Assembly: GCF_006715725.1 (NCBI RefSeq) | Contig: NZ_VFNU01000001.1 | Location: 3,038,001-3,102,000 of the forward strand | Source of the DNA: Nocardioides sp. SLBN-35 | Lineage (GTDB): Bacteria > Actinomycetota > Actinomycetes > Propionibacteriales > Nocardioidaceae | Direction: 5' to 3' | Length of the DNA stretch: 64,000 nucleotides | Shown here: positions 1 to 14,894 of the stretch, one piece after another | Layout of the letters: each line of letters begins with the position of its first letter | Numbering within the stretch: position 1 is the first letter of the stretch | The notes under the pieces: generated by a model | Databases searched by the model: none | What the model was told of the DNA's origin: nothing | Seen by the model: only the letters and a program-made list of their open reading frames with translations | Program-made: the position numbers and the translations under genes

Positions 1-779
1 ACCTCGCACAGGTCGCCGTCTTCGACACCGCCTTCTTCGCCGACCTCCCCGACGCGGCCGCCACCTATGCGCTCGACCGGCAGGTGACCGAGGCCCAAGG
101 GATCCGCAGGTACGGCATGCACGGCATCAGCCACGAGTACGTCGCCCGACGCGCCGCGGTTCTCCTCGGCCGTGATCTCACCGAGCTCAGCCTGATCACC
201 CTGCACCTGGGCAACGGATCGTCGGCAGCGGCTCTCCGCGGGGGCCGTCCCCAGGACACCAGCATGGGACTGACACCACTCGAGGGCCTGGTCATGGGCA
301 CCAGGGGCGGCGACCTCGATCCGGGGATCCTGCTCCACCTGCTGCGTCTGCCGGGGTTCGGCGTCGACCGTCTCGAAGACCTGCTGCACCACCGGAGCGG
401 ACTCCAGGGCCTGGCCGGCTTGAGCGACTTCCGCGATCTCGTCGCCGCGATGGCGGCCGGCGACCGTCAGGCAGCGCGGGCGTACGACGTCTACTGCCAC
501 CGGGTCCGCAAGTACGTCGGCTCCTACCTGGCTGTGCTCGACGGAGCCGACGTCGTCGTGTTCACGGGCGGCGTGGGCGAGAACGTGCCGCGGGTACGGG
601 CCGATGCCCTGGCTCGGCTGGACCGGCTGGGCATCGAGGTCGACGGCGAGCGCAACGCCGCGGCGGGAGGCGGACCTGCCCTGATCAGCGCGCTGACCTC
701 GCGGGTGGCGGTGGTCGTGATGCCGACCGATGAGGAGCTGGCGATCGGCCTGAAGGTCGTGGACCTACTCGGGCACTGA
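1..779 (+). CDS. ackA: Acetate kinase, 3' part (5' end outside window)
   Basis: The frame is open from the left edge (first full codon at 3) to a TGA at 777-779, giving about 258 C-terminal residues of a family usually near 400 aa. [41 protein letters not shown] and FTGGVGEN are acetate kinase signatures of the ASKHA fold. The enzyme interconverts acetyl phosphate and ADP with acetate and ATP in the cytosol. Its last 15 bp overlap the end of the convergent phosphoketolase gene, whose product makes acetyl phosphate, so the two form a plausible phosphoketolase-acetate ATP-yielding branch. Whether pta lies upstream cannot be seen. Confidence 0.95.
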   Translation, partial: LAQVAVFDTAFFADLPDAAATYALDRQVTEAQGIRRYGMHGISHEYVARRAAVLLGRDLTELSLITLHLGNGSSAAALRGGRPQDTSMGLTPLEGLVMGTRGGDLDPGILLHLLRLPGFGVDRLEDLLHHRSGLQGLAGLSDFRDLVAAMAAGDRQAARAYDVYCHRVRKYVGSYLAVLDGADVVVFTGGVGENVPRVRADALARLDRLGIEVDGERNAAAGGGPALISALTSRVAVVVMPTDEELAIGLKVVDLLGH

Positions 780-3155
780 CAGGTTCGCCGTCGAAGGGTC
801 GGCAGCAGGTGCTGTCCACCGCCACTGCTCGACCTCCGGAAGGTCCACGCCGTGCTCGCGTGTCCACGCCCGGGCCCGGCGTCGGGTGTCCTCCATCAGC
901 TGCCGGACCCCCGCCGCTCGCTGGCCGAGCCCGGGCACCCGGTCGATCACGTCCATCACCAGGTGGTAGCGGTCCAGGTCGTTCATCATGAGCATGTCGA
1001 ACGGCGTGGTCGTCGTCCCCTCCTCCCGGTAGCCGCGAACGTGGATGTTGTCGTGGTTGGTGCGGCGATAGGTCAGGCGGTGGATCAACCAGGGATAGCC
1101 GTGGTAGGCGAAGATCACCGGCTTGTCCGCCGTGAAGACCGCGTCGAAGGCGGCGCCGGTGAGTCCGTGGGGGTGCTCGCGGTCGTCCTGGAGGCGCATC
1201 AGGTCGACGACGTTGACGAAGCGCACGCTGAGGTCGGGCAGGTGCTGGCGCAGGAGGGCGGCGGCCGCCAGGGCCTCGTGGGTGGGCACGTCGCCGGCAG
1301 CGGCGAGGACGACGTCGGGCTCCGGCGCACCCGTCGAGGCCCACTCCCAGATGCCCAGGCCGCGAGCGCAGTGCAGGTCCGCCTGTTCGGGGCCGAGCCA
1401 GTCGAAGGTGGGTTGCTTTCCCGCCACCACGACGTTGACGTAGTCGGTGCTCGCCAAGCAGTGCCGCATGGTCGCCAGCAGCGTGTTGGCGTCCGGCGGG
1501 AGGTAGACGCGGACCACCTCCGCCTTCTTGTTCACCACGTGGTCGATGAACCCGGGATCCTGGTGGGAGAACCCGTTGTGGTCCTGCCTCCAGACGTGCG
1601 AGGTGAGCAGGTAGTTGAGCGAGGCGATGGGCTCCCTCCACTCGAGTGTCCGGGTGACCTTGAGCCATTTCGCGTGCTGGTTGAGCATCGAGTCCACCAG
1701 GTGGATGAACGCCTCGTAGCAGCTGAACAGGCCATGCCGGCCGGTGAGCAGGTAGCCCTCGAGCCAGCCTTGGCAGGTGTGCTCGGAGAGGATCTCCATC
1801 ACACGACCGCTGGTCGCCAGGTGCTCGTCGGTGGTCCGGATCTCGCCGGCGAAGACCTTGTCGGTGACCTCGTAGATGGCGTCGAGGCGGTTGGAGGCGG
1901 TCTCGTCGGGGCCGACCACACGGAAGTCGCGGGCGTTGCGGCGCACGACCTCCGCGAGGTAGCGCCCCAGGACGCGGGTGGGCTCGTGGACCGAGGCACC
2001 GGGAGCGCTGACCGGCACTGCACACGCGGCCGCGGGCGGCAGGTCGAGAGGCCGGCGCAGGGTGCCGCCGTTGGCGTGCGGGTTCGCGCTGGTCCGGCGG
2101 GGGCCGCGGGGCGCGAGCGCCAGGACGTCGGCGACGGGCTGCCCCTGGTCGTCGAAGAGCTCCTCCGGACGGTAGGAGCGCATCCACTGCTCGAGCTGCC
2201 ACCGGTGGCCCTCGTCCTCACGCGTGCTCGACAGCGGCACCTGGTGCGCGCGCCACGTGCCTTCCACCTGCTGACCGTCCACGACGCCCGGACCCGTCCA
2301 CCCCTTCGGTGTGACCATCAGGATCAACGGCCACGGGCGTCGGGCGAGGTCGCCCTCCTCGCGGGCCAGTCGCTGGATCTCGCGGATCCGGTCATGGGCC
2401 GCGTCCATCGCGGCGACCATCTGGCGATGTACGTCGAAGGGCTCGTCGCCCTCCACGGTCAGCACCTCGTGGCCGTAGCCGCGCAGCAGCGACTCGAGCT
2501 CCGCGCGCTGGATGCGGGCAGGAACGGTCGGATTGGCGATCTTGTAGCCGTTGAGGTGGAGCACCGGCAGGACCGCGCCGTCGCCGACCGGGTCGAGGAA
2601 CTTGTTCGAGTGCCACGATGCCGCCAAGGGGCCTGTCTCGAACTCGCCGTCGCCCACGACGGCCACCGCGAGGAGATCGGGGTTGTCCAGCACTGCGCCA
2701 TAGGCGTGGGACAGGACATAGCCCAGCTCCCCGCCCTCGTGGATCGAGCCGGGTGTCTCGGGCGCCACGTGACTGGGAATGCCGCCCGGGAAGGAGAACT
2801 GCCGGAAGAGGCGCCGCAGGCCCTCCTCGTCCTGTCCGATGGCGGGATAGGTCTCTGAGTAGGTGCCCTCCAGCCAGGCGTTGGCGACTGCCGCCGGGCC
2901 CCCGTGGCCCGGGCCGGCGAGCACGATCGCGTTCACGTCGCGTTCGCGGATCAACCTGTTCAGGTGAGTCCACACGAGGTTCAGGCCTGGCGTCGTGCCC
3001 CAGTGGCCGAGCAGCCTCGCCTTGATGTCGTCCGACTCGAGCGGACGACGGAGCAGTGGGTTGTCGAGCAGGTAGATCTGCCCGACGCTGACATAGTTCG
3101 CGGCTCGCCACCAGCGATCCAGGGCCTGCAGGTCCGCATCGGCTCGAACGCTCAT
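765..3155 (-). CDS. xfp: Xylulose-5-phosphate/fructose-6-phosphate phosphoketolase
   Basis: 796 aa, the usual length for this TPP enzyme, which splits xylulose-5-P or fructose-6-P with phosphate into acetyl phosphate plus glyceraldehyde-3-P or erythrose-4-P. Both family signatures are present: [15 protein letters not shown] near residue 155 and the TPP/Mg site [19 protein letters not shown] near residue 183. An in-frame upstream ATG at 3206 exists, but the ATG at 3155 is preceded by a GAAGGA Shine-Dalgarno sequence and begins [16 protein letters not shown], the normal N-terminal region. It converges on and overlaps ackA by 15 bp. Substrate preference cannot be told from sequence. Confidence 0.95.
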   Translation of the reverse strand: MSVRADADLQALDRWWRAANYVSVGQIYLLDNPLLRRPLESDDIKARLLGHWGTTPGLNLVWTHLNRLIRERDVNAIVLAGPGHGGPAAVANAWLEGTYSETYPAIGQDEEGLRRLFRQFSFPGGIPSHVAPETPGSIHEGGELGYVLSHAYGAVLDNPDLLAVAVVGDGEFETGPLAASWHSNKFLDPVGDGAVLPVLHLNGYKIANPTVPARIQRAELESLLRGYGHEVLTVEGDEPFDVHRQMVAAMDAAHDRIREIQRLAREEGDLARRPWPLILMVTPKGWTGPGVVDGQQVEGTWRAHQVPLSSTREDEGHRWQLEQWMRSYRPEELFDDQGQPVADVLALAPRGPRRTSANPHANGGTLRRPLDLPPAAACAVPVSAPGASVHEPTRVLGRYLAEVVRRNARDFRVVGPDETASNRLDAIYEVTDKVFAGEIRTTDEHLATSGRVMEILSEHTCQGWLEGYLLTGRHGLFSCYEAFIHLVDSMLNQHAKWLKVTRTLEWREPIASLNYLLTSHVWRQDHNGFSHQDPGFIDHVVNKKAEVVRVYLPPDANTLLATMRHCLASTDYVNVVVAGKQPTFDWLGPEQADLHCARGLGIWEWASTGAPEPDVVLAAAGDVPTHEALAAAALLRQHLPDLSVRFVNVVDLMRLQDDREHPHGLTGAAFDAVFTADKPVIFAYHGYPWLIHRLTYRRTNHDNIHVRGYREEGTTTTPFDMLMMNDLDRYHLVMDVIDRVPGLGQRAAGVRQLMEDTRRRARAWTREHGVDLPEVEQWRWTAPAADPSTANLSVPE

Positions 3156-3219
3156 GCATCCACATCCTTCGGTCCGGACTGTTCCCACGATGGCAGGCCG
3201 GCGCAAGCGGGCCCGCCGG

Positions 3220-4101
3220 TCAGAGACCGGTCAGCTCGACCGACCGGTCCCACAGCGCCCGAGCGAGCATCTCGTCGTCGGCCTTGCTCGACATGCGGGC
3301 CGGCGCGGGCCAGCCCCACAGCTCGGTGCGCCCGTGGGGGCCGATGTAGGTGCCGCCGTCGACGGGCATGGTGGCGGCGTAGACGGTGCACAGGGCGCCG
3401 CGCCAGGCGGGCATGCCGACCAGCTTCTGTCCGTAGTGCCCGATCGCGGTGACGACCGGGTGGCCGGAGCCGCTGGTGATGGCGGTGGCGGAGGCGCCGG
3501 GATGGGCGGCGGCGGCGCGCAGGGGCATCCGCTCGGAGCGGAACCGGCGGTCCAGCTCGCGCATGAAGAGCAGGTCGGCGAGCTTGGAGTCGCCGTACGC
3601 CTGGAAGGGGCGGTAGGGACGGCGCTGCCACCCGAGGTCGTCGAGGTCGATCCGGCCGGACCGGTGCTCGCGGGAGCTGATCACGACGACGCGGTCGCAG
3701 AGCAGCGGGAGCAGCAGCTGGGTGAGCAGGAAGTGGCCCAGGTAGTTGGTCGCGAAGTGCATCTCGACGCCCTCGGGAGTGACGGCGTGAGGTACGCCGA
3801 GCACGCCCGCGTTGTTGACGAGTACGTCGACCGGCCGGCCCTCGTCCGCCAGGCCTGCGGCGAACAGGCGCACCGAGTCGAGCGAGCTCACGTCGACCTG
3901 GCGCACCTCGACGCGCCCCTTGTCGTGGCCGGGCACGGTCCGGGCTGCTGCCGTGCCCTTCTCCACGCTGCGGCAGGCCATCACGATCTCGGCGCCGCGG
4001 GAGCCCAGGATCCGAGCGGTCTCCAGGCCCAGACCGCCGTTCGAACCGGTGATGACGTACCGCCGGCCGTGCTGGGGCGGTACCTGGGTCCACGCGCGCA
4101 T
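3220..4101 (-). CDS. Short-chain dehydrogenase (protochlorophyllide reductase/retinol dehydrogenase-like)
   Basis: 293-aa NAD(P)-dependent SDR. The Rossmann motif [11 protein letters not shown] follows YVIT near residue 17, NNAG is present, and the catalytic YxxxK appears as YGDSK. The sequence after the catalytic serine ([15 protein letters not shown]) resembles the retinol dehydrogenase/WWOX-like SDR group common in actinobacteria; the substrate is unknown. The start at 4101 is chosen over 4131 because a GGGAGGG ribosome site lies 8 nt upstream. The gene lies 65 bp beyond the xfp start on the same strand, so the two could be co-transcribed. Confidence 0.85.
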   Translation of the reverse strand: MRAWTQVPPQHGRRYVITGSNGGLGLETARILGSRGAEIVMACRSVEKGTAAARTVPGHDKGRVEVRQVDVSSLDSVRLFAAGLADEGRPVDVLVNNAGVLGVPHAVTPEGVEMHFATNYLGHFLLTQLLLPLLCDRVVVISSREHRSGRIDLDDLGWQRRPYRPFQAYGDSKLADLLFMRELDRRFRSERMPLRAAAAHPGASATAITSGSGHPVVTAIGHYGQKLVGMPAWRGALCTVYAATMPVDGGTYIGPHGRTELWGWPAPARMSSKADDEMLARALWDRSVELTGL

Positions 4102-4154
4102 GGCCCGAACCCTCCCACATCCACACCGCATCCACGCCCCATCCGGGCGAGTTC

Positions 4155-4160
4155 TAGGCT
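4155..4160 (+). promoter_or_regulatory. -10 hexamer TAGGCT of leaderless pepN
   Basis: TAGGCT is followed by 6 nt and the pepN ATG, and no Shine-Dalgarno sequence is present. The same arrangement recurs across the window (for example 15372, 24612, 24674, 32512, 37384 and 38170), which supports reading it as a promoter for a leaderless transcript. Confidence 0.6.
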
Positions 4161-4166
4161 GGCCGG

Positions 4167-6592
<2,426 letters not shown>

Positions 6593-6596
<4 letters not shown>

Positions 6597-7414
6597 CCGG
6601 GGTGAAGGCGCGCCGGCCGGGGCCGACGACCCGGCTGCGGGTCGAGGAGCACCGCGGCGACGACGTACGTCGCCACGAGGACCGGGTCCTGACCGAGGAG
6701 CCGCTAGAGATCCGGCTGGCCTGGCCGGGCGCCCCGGCGCGACGGGTGTGGACGACGCTGCGCACGCCCGGCAACGACTTCGAGCTGGCTGCGGGGTGGG
6801 TGCACCACGAGGGCCTCGGGCTCCCGTCCGGCGTCGCCTACTGCACGGACGTGGAGCTGCGCCCCGAGCAGGAGTTCAACGTCGTCACCGTCACCCTCGG
6901 GCAGGCCCCGCCACGGGTGCCGAGCCAGCTCGACGCGCTCAGCGCGGGCTCGGCCGCGTGCGGGGTGTGCGGCACCGACGAGGTCGACGAGGTGATCGCC
7001 CGGCGGCCGTCGCTGCCGTGGTCGGGCGCGCTCCCCTCCCCCGAGCTCGTGCGCAGGCTGCCCGACCTGATGCGACCCCACCAGCAGCTCTTCGAGCGCA
7101 CCGGCAGCGCGCACGCGGCAGGGCTCTTCGCCGCGGACGGCACCCTGGTCGCCGTACGCGAGGACGTGGGGCGCCACAACGCCGTCGACAAGGTCGTCGG
7201 CGCGCGGATCCTGGCCGGCGCGCCGTCGGCCGAGGCGGTGCTCGTCGTGAGTGGGCGGGCCGGGTTCGAGCTGGTCCAGAAGGCGGTCGCGAGCGGCATC
7301 GGCGCACTCGTCGCGGTCGGCGCCCCGACCGGGCTGTCGGTCCGGCTGGCCGAGGCCGGCGGGCTCGGGGTCTACGGCTGGACCAAGGGCGAGCGGACGG
7401 TCCGCTACGCCTGA
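6593..7414 (+). CDS. fdhD: Formate dehydrogenase accessory sulfurtransferase FdhD
   Basis: 273 aa. FdhD transfers sulfur from a cysteine desulfurase to the molybdenum/bis-MGD cofactor of formate dehydrogenases. The conserved CxxC loop is present (C123-G-V-C126 in SAACGVCGTDE), followed by family blocks REDVGRHNAVDKVVG and VVSGRAGFELVQKA. The GTG at 6593 overlaps the pepN stop; a second in-frame GTG lies at 6602 and could also be used. No formate dehydrogenase or molybdopterin gene is in the window, so its client lies elsewhere. Confidence 0.92.
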
Positions 7415-7474
7415 TCCGGCCGTGCCCGGCGTGCCCCGAGGGGTTCTGTCGGGCCCTGCTGTTTGACTGCTCCC

Positions 7475-8881
7475 ATGGCCATCCTCCTCGCTCTCCTCGT
7501 CGGTCTTCTGCTCGGTGCAGGGGTCGGCTGGATGGTGCGCCAGTCCACCCTGCCGACCGTCCCCGAGGTCGCGCCGGGTGAGGCGCCGGAGGTCGTCGCG
7601 GCGCGTCACGAGGCCGCCCTGGGCGAGCTGCGCCACGAGATCGAGCGGGTCCGGCTCCAGGGTGAGTCCGCCGCCGCCGAGGCCCGTGCCGAGGAGGCCG
7701 CGGCCCGGGCCGCGGTGCAGGCCGAGCTCACCGGCGCCCTGGCGACCGTCGACGAGCTGCGTGACGCCGTCGACGACGCCCGCGCCCGCTATCGCACCCT
7801 GGTCGAGCAGCAGCGCCAGGCCCAGCAGGAGCGCGAGCGCGGCGAGTCCGGCCAGACCCAGGTCCTCAAGACCCTCACCCCGGTCGTCGAGCACCTGCGC
7901 TCCATGCAGCAGAAGGTCGACGAGCTCGAGAAGGCCCGGGTGCGCCAGCACACCGAGCTCGCCACCCAGATCCAGCACACCCAGCGCTCGGTCGAGGACT
8001 CCCGCAAGGCCGCCGACACCCTCGCCTCGGTCCTGAAGAACAACGCCGTCCGCGGCGCCTGGGGCGAGACCCAGCTGCGCACCCTGGTCGAGACCGCCGG
8101 ACTGCTCAACCGGGTCGACTTCGAGCTGCAGCACTCCGTCGAGGCCGACTCCGGGGCCCGGCGCCCCGACATGGTCATCAACCTGCCCGGCGGCAAGCAG
8201 ATGGCGATCGACGCCAAGGTGCCCTACAACGCGTTCATGGACGCCCAGCGCGAGGGCCTCGAGCCCGAGGCGCGCCAGCGGCTGCTCGAGGACCACGCCC
8301 GCAAGGTCCGTGGCCACGTCGACACCCTCGCCCATAAGGGGTACTGGACCGGCCTGGCGATCAGCCCCGAGTTCACCGTCGCGTTCATCCCCAACGAGCA
8401 GCTCCTCAACACCGCCCTCGAGGTCGACCCGTCGCTGATGGAGCACGCCTTCAAGCAGGGCATCGTGCTCGCCACCCCCACCAACCTGTGGGGCATGCTC
8501 AAGACGGTCGCCTTCACCTGGAAGCAGGAGGCGCTCACCGAGGACGCCCAGGTGCTGTTCGAGCTCGGCCAGGTCCTCTACCGCCGCATCCTCAAGCTCT
8601 CCGAGCACGTCGACAAGCTCGGGCGCTCCATCCAGCGCAGCGTGAAGGACTACAACAACTTCACCGGCTCCCTCGAGCGCTCCGTCCTGCCCGCCGCCCG
8701 CAAGCTCAACGCGGCCGACCCGGTGGCCACCATCCCCGCGCCCACCGAGATCGAGGAGACGCCCAAGGCGCTCACCTCGAGCGAGTTCTCCGCGCTGGCC
8801 GACCTCGACCGCGAGGAGCTCACGTTCGACTTCGACCTCGCGGTGGACGCCGAGGTCGTCGACGACACCCAGGCTGGTTGA
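7475..8881 (+). CDS. rmuC: DNA recombination protein RmuC
   Basis: 468 aa. An N-terminal hydrophobic segment (MAILLALLVGLLLGAGVGWM) anchors a long alanine/glutamate-rich coiled coil (about 35-170), followed by the RmuC nuclease-like domain with GAWGETQLRTLVETAG, DMVINLPGGKQMAIDAKVPY and ISPEFTVAFIPNE. RmuC limits inversions at short inverted repeats in E. coli. The ATG at 7475 is preferred to an in-frame TTG 12 nt upstream because it starts directly at the membrane segment. Its stop abuts the stop of the convergent thioesterase gene with no gap. Confidence 0.93.
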   Translation: MAILLALLVGLLLGAGVGWMVRQSTLPTVPEVAPGEAPEVVAARHEAALGELRHEIERVRLQGESAAAEARAEEAAARAAVQAELTGALATVDELRDAVDDARARYRTLVEQQRQAQQERERGESGQTQVLKTLTPVVEHLRSMQQKVDELEKARVRQHTELATQIQHTQRSVEDSRKAADTLASVLKNNAVRGAWGETQLRTLVETAGLLNRVDFELQHSVEADSGARRPDMVINLPGGKQMAIDAKVPYNAFMDAQREGLEPEARQRLLEDHARKVRGHVDTLAHKGYWTGLAISPEFTVAFIPNEQLLNTALEVDPSLMEHAFKQGIVLATPTNLWGMLKTVAFTWKQEALTEDAQVLFELGQVLYRRILKLSEHVDKLGRSIQRSVKDYNNFTGSLERSVLPAARKLNAADPVATIPAPTEIEETPKALTSSEFSALADLDREELTFDFDLAVDAEVVDDTQAG

Positions 8882-9724
8882 TCAGACCGCGCCGCGCGGC
8901 TCGACCCCGCCCGACAGGTCGACCGTACGACGGGTGTTGGCCAGCGAGGTGACGGTCGCGGTACCGAGGACGCCGGTGGCGTCGAAGACCTCCGCCGTAC
9001 CGACGGCGATGCCGTCGCTGGAGACGTGGTCGGTGGCTCGCAGCCCGAGGCGGACGCTGTCGGGCAGCCGGCACAGGGCGAGGTCGATGTCGGTGTTGAT
9101 GTGCTCGACGCCGCGGCTGCCCCAGTTGGTGACCATGCTGGTCGCGTCGGCGATCGAGGCGACCGCCTGGAACGGCGTGCAATCCTCGCCGTACACGATC
9201 GGGACTGCGGTCTGCCAGGTCTGGTGGCGACCGGCGTTCTGGTGGTCGCCGAAGTTGTCGGACCACGCGGACGCACTGGCGAACCACGGCACGTGATGCT
9301 CACCGGGGGTGGGCAGGCTCTCGGCGGGCGGCGGGACGGGCCGCTCCCCGGCCGCGGCCCAGACCTCGCCGGCGGCGTCGGCCGACGGGGCGAGGAAGGT
9401 GGCGCCGGCGCGGGCGACGACCTCGCCCTCCTGCTCGACGACGGCGTCCAGGAGCACCAGGCGCGGCCCTTCGCGCACGATGGTGGCCGACGCGGTGGTC
9501 GTGATCATCCGGGCGGGGCGGAACAGGTCGACGTGGTAGCGCGCGGGCACCAGACCGGTCCGGCCGGCCTCGGCGGCGGCCCGCTCGAGTGCGCGGGCGA
9601 GCAGGCCGCTGACCGCGACGCCATGCATCTGGTCGTCGCGCCACAGGCTCTGCGCGAGCGGCAGCGGGTCGAAGCCGGCAGTGGACTGCTGGAACCAGGC
9701 GAACTGGAACGTGTTCTCGTTCAC
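8882..9724 (-). CDS. TesB-like acyl-CoA thioesterase (double hotdog)
   Basis: 280 aa. The layout fits a duplicated hotdog thioesterase: an N-terminal half with the substrate-loop region SLWRDDQMHGVAVSGLLARALE and a C-terminal half with VASIADATSMVTNWGSRGVEHINTDIDLAL. Members hydrolyse acyl-CoA esters; the acyl group cannot be predicted. The start is a GTG at 9724 (VNENTFQFAWF), because the frame upstream of it continues into sequence antisense to no conserved protein. It ends exactly against the rmuC stop and lies 22 bp from the end of the serine hydrolase gene transcribed ahead of it. Confidence 0.8.
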   Translation of the reverse strand: MNENTFQFAWFQQSTAGFDPLPLAQSLWRDDQMHGVAVSGLLARALERAAAEAGRTGLVPARYHVDLFRPARMITTTASATIVREGPRLVLLDAVVEQEGEVVARAGATFLAPSADAAGEVWAAAGERPVPPPAESLPTPGEHHVPWFASASAWSDNFGDHQNAGRHQTWQTAVPIVYGEDCTPFQAVASIADATSMVTNWGSRGVEHINTDIDLALCRLPDSVRLGLRATDHVSSDGIAVGTAEVFDATGVLGTATVTSLANTRRTVDLSGGVEPRGAV

Positions 9725-9746
9725 GGGAGCATCATGCCCCCTCCGG

Positions 9747-11101
9747 TCACGACTGCGGTGCGGTACCCCCCGGGATGGGCGCCTGCGGGTCGTACGGCGT
9801 CCGCGTCCAGATGAACGTCGCGCACTCGATGTGCCCGATCGCGCCGTCGGCGCGGCGGTGCGGGCGCAGGAGCTCCCCGGCGAGGTATCCGCTGGTCCCC
9901 CGGAAGGTGCCGTCGCCCACCGGGGCGAAGGCCATCTCGCGGCCCGGACCCTGCGGCGGACCGGCGGTGAGCTCGGTGCCGTCCCAGCGCAGCACGGTCG
10001 GGGCGTGGCCCCAGTGCCAGGTGCCGAGCAGCTCGCGAACCGCGGTGGGGACCGGCGCCGTGGTGGGCGTCCACTCCTCGGGCAGCGGCGGCTCCTGATC
10101 GAGCACGAGGTGCACCAGCTCGCTGGTCGCGGCACCGAGGCCGTAGGCGCCATTGGTGAGCACGATCGCGCCCACGCCCGATGCGCTGTCGATCATCGCG
10201 CCGCAGCAGAACCCCGGCATGGAACCGGCATGACCCACCAGCTTGCGACCGCGCGAGCGGGCGATCTCGATCCCCAGCCCCCACGACTGGCCGGACCGGT
10301 CGTCGGGGTCGCCGTGCTGGGGTGTCGCCATCGCACGCAACGTCGCGGCGTCGAGCACCGAGCGGTCCGGGTCGACCAGGGCGGTCAGCCAGGTGGCGAG
10401 GTCGCCGACCGTGCTCCACAGCTGGCCGGCCGGAGCCATCGCTCCGGTGTCGGGAAGCCGGTCCGGGATCGCCTCGCCCGTGAGGGCGTCGACGGCGAAG
10501 CCCTCGGCGGCGGGCTCGACCCACTGGTACGTCGTGCGCGACATGGCGAGCGGGCCGAGGATCTCGGCTTGGAGGGCCTCCCACCACGACACGCCCCAGA
10601 CCCGGTCGACGACCGCTCCCAGTAGGCCGTAACCGAGGTTGGAGTAGTGCATCTGCGCGCCGGGCTCGAGCGTGGTGCCCGCCCCCTGGTGGGCCGCCGC
10701 GAGCGCCACCAGGTCACCACCGTCGCTCCGCTCCCACCAGGAGCCGTGGGGCTCGGCGGTGATCCCGCTGGAATGGGTGAGCAGGGAGCGGAGCGTGGCC
10801 TCGCCGAAGGGGCCCTCGGGCCAGAACCTCCCGACCCGGTCGTCGAGCGCGAGCTGACCGCGCTGACGGGCCAGCAGGATCAACGCGGCGGTCATGGTCT
10901 TGGTGACCGAGCCGATCTTGTACTGGGTGTCGCTGTCCGGGCGGGCGTCGCTGTCGCGGCGCACGTGCCGCCCCCGCCCCGCGGACCAGGCCAGCTCGCC
11001 GTCGCGGACGACACCGGCCGCCACCGACGGCAACCTCCCCTCCGCCTGGGCCGTGGCGACCTGGCGGAGGGCGGCTGCTGCGGTGGTATCGAGGAGCGCG
11101 C

Positions 11102-11105
<4 letters not shown>
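9747..11105 (-). CDS. Serine hydrolase, beta-lactamase class C / peptidase S12 family
   Basis: 452 aa. The penicillin-recognising fold is shown by S66-V-T-K69, the tyrosine motif Y-S-N ([13 protein letters not shown]) and H-A-G (GHAGSMPGF) in place of KTG. A C-terminal extension of about 110 residues carries a beta-barrel-like domain often found in S12 esterases. No signal peptide is evident, so an esterase or D-aminopeptidase role inside the cell is more likely than true beta-lactamase activity. The GTG start overlaps the gcvP stop (GTGA), making it the second gene of the gcvP unit. Confidence 0.85.
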
Positions 11106-13933
<2,828 letters not shown>

Positions 13934-13949
13934 GAGCAGGCGTGCTCCT
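13934..13949 (-). promoter_or_regulatory. Hairpin over the gcvP ribosome binding site
   Basis: On the minus strand the Shine-Dalgarno AGGAG (13945-13949) overlaps arm GAGCA, which is followed by a 4-nt loop (CGCC) and the perfect complement TGCTC directly before the ATG. This 5-bp stem could sequester the ribosome site and act as the expression platform of the glycine riboswitch about 55 nt upstream. The stem is seen in the sequence; the role is inferred. Confidence 0.45.
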
Positions 13950-14003
13950 CGGGTCGGGTCGATGAGATGAATCGAGCCCTCCCCCTCTGTCGGCGCGTCA
14001 CTG

Positions 14004-14100
14004 CGCCTTCAGAGTTGCCTGCTCCACACGGTCCTGGCGCCTGAGAGGTTCCGGGGAGGGATTGCCCCTTCGGCGCAGGCACGGGGCCTGACTCTCCCGT
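14004..14100 (-). promoter_or_regulatory. Glycine riboswitch aptamer upstream of gcvP
   Basis: The minus strand carries the ordered conserved blocks of the gcvT-type glycine aptamer: CGGGAGAGTC, then GCGCCGAAGGGGCAA, then GAACCTCTCAGGCGCCAGGACCG, ending GGCAACTCTGAAGG. Only one aptamer is visible, so it is a singlet type. It lies about 70 nt upstream of the gcvP ATG. In this RNA family glycine binding normally turns on the glycine cleavage genes. Confidence 0.9.
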
Positions 14101-14120
14101 GCAGCATCAACAGCAGGTAC

Positions 14121-14141
14121 AGCCTACAGGTCTGCGACCTG
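14121..14141 (-). promoter_or_regulatory. gcvP promoter with overlapping inverted repeat
   Basis: A -10 hexamer TAGGCT (reverse complement at 14121-14126) sits about 20 nt upstream of the riboswitch. Immediately upstream of it, in the -35/-10 spacer, is a perfect inverted repeat with 6-bp arms CAGGTC/GACCTG and a 3-nt centre (14127-14141). The repeat could be an operator for a regulator of gcvP or a short terminator stem for the merR gene that ends at 14143. Confidence 0.45.
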
Positions 14142-14142
14142 T

Positions 14143-14793
14143 TCAGCCGACGTTGCGCGCCGCGCGGCGAGCGGCCAGCTCGTCGCCGGCGACCGGAGCC
14201 GACTGCTCCGACTCGTTGGCGTGCTCGCTCGGGAGCTCGGCCAGCGTGCCCTCGATCTCGCGCCACACGCCGCCGATCGCGATGCCGAAGACGCCCTGGC
14301 CACCCTGCAGCAGGTCGATGACCTCGTCGTTGCTGGTGCACTCGTAGACCGATGCGCCGTCGCTCATCAAGGTGACCTGGGTGAGATCGTCGGTACCGCG
14401 CTCGCGCAGGTGGCTGACCGCGGTGCGGATGTTCTGCAGCGAGATTCCGGCGTCGAGGAGTCGCTTGATGATCTTGAGGATCAAGATGTCGCGGAAGCTG
14501 TAGAGACGCTGCGAGCCGGAGCCCTTGGCGCCGCGCACGCTGGGCTCGATCAGGCCGGTGCGGGCCCAGTAGTCGAGCTGGCGGTAGGTGATGCCGGCGG
14601 CGTTGCACGCGGTCGGGCCGCGGTAGCCGAGGTCGCTGGGCAGCGGCGAGACATCGTCGGTGAACAGGAGCCCCTGTTCCTGCGCGGCAGCAGTCGCCGC
14701 GGTCACGTCCTGACCGACCTTCTCGGGCTGCTGCTCGTTCACGGAACCTCCAGGTCGCGGCGCTTCAGGCAAGGGGGATTGCACTGCTGTCAT
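14143..14793 (-). CDS. MerR-family regulator (Rv1830-like)
   Basis: 216 aa. The MerR winged helix starts near residue 58 (GYRGPTACNAAGITYRQLDYWARTGLIEPSVR), followed by a LYSFRDILILKIIKRLLDAGISLQNIRTAV segment, a coiled coil and a short effector domain. It lacks the cysteine ligands of metal-sensing MerR proteins. Position between gcvP and the DUF151 nuclease matches M. tuberculosis Rv1830, a regulator linked to growth and division genes. The ATG at 14793 is chosen for its strong GAGGGAG ribosome site 5 nt away, over an ATG 16 codons upstream. A palindromic CCTCAG-rich stretch lies about 70-100 bp upstream. Confidence 0.88.
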   Translation of the reverse strand: MTAVQSPLPEAPRPGGSVNEQQPEKVGQDVTAATAAAQEQGLLFTDDVSPLPSDLGYRGPTACNAAGITYRQLDYWARTGLIEPSVRGAKGSGSQRLYSFRDILILKIIKRLLDAGISLQNIRTAVSHLRERGTDDLTQVTLMSDGASVYECTSNDEVIDLLQGGQGVFGIAIGGVWREIEGTLAELPSEHANESEQSAPVAGDELAARRAARNVG

Positions 14794-14863
14794 TTCGACT
14801 CCCTCACGGTACGACCGCGGTGTCGGGCCGGTCAAAGACATGGCTGGGCGTGTCGCCGAAAAC

Positions 14864-14887
14864 CCTCAACCTCAGCCTGAGGCTGAC
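14864..14887. promoter_or_regulatory. Candidate MerR operator with CCTCAR repeats
   Basis: Between the DUF151 stop and the merR start the plus strand reads as 6-bp steps CCTCAA-CCTCAG-CCTGAG-GCTGAC, containing a 13-bp palindrome (arms CCTCAG/CTGAGG, 14870-14882). Such dyads between -35 and -10 are typical of MerR targets. The regulator assignment is inferred from adjacency. Confidence 0.4.
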
Positions 14888-14894
14888 AGCCGCC

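Noticed and set aside
852..2858. Long plus-strand open frame antisense to phosphoketolase
   Set aside because: Composition mirrors the opposite strand and shows no family motif; phosphoketolase on the minus strand is complete and unambiguous.
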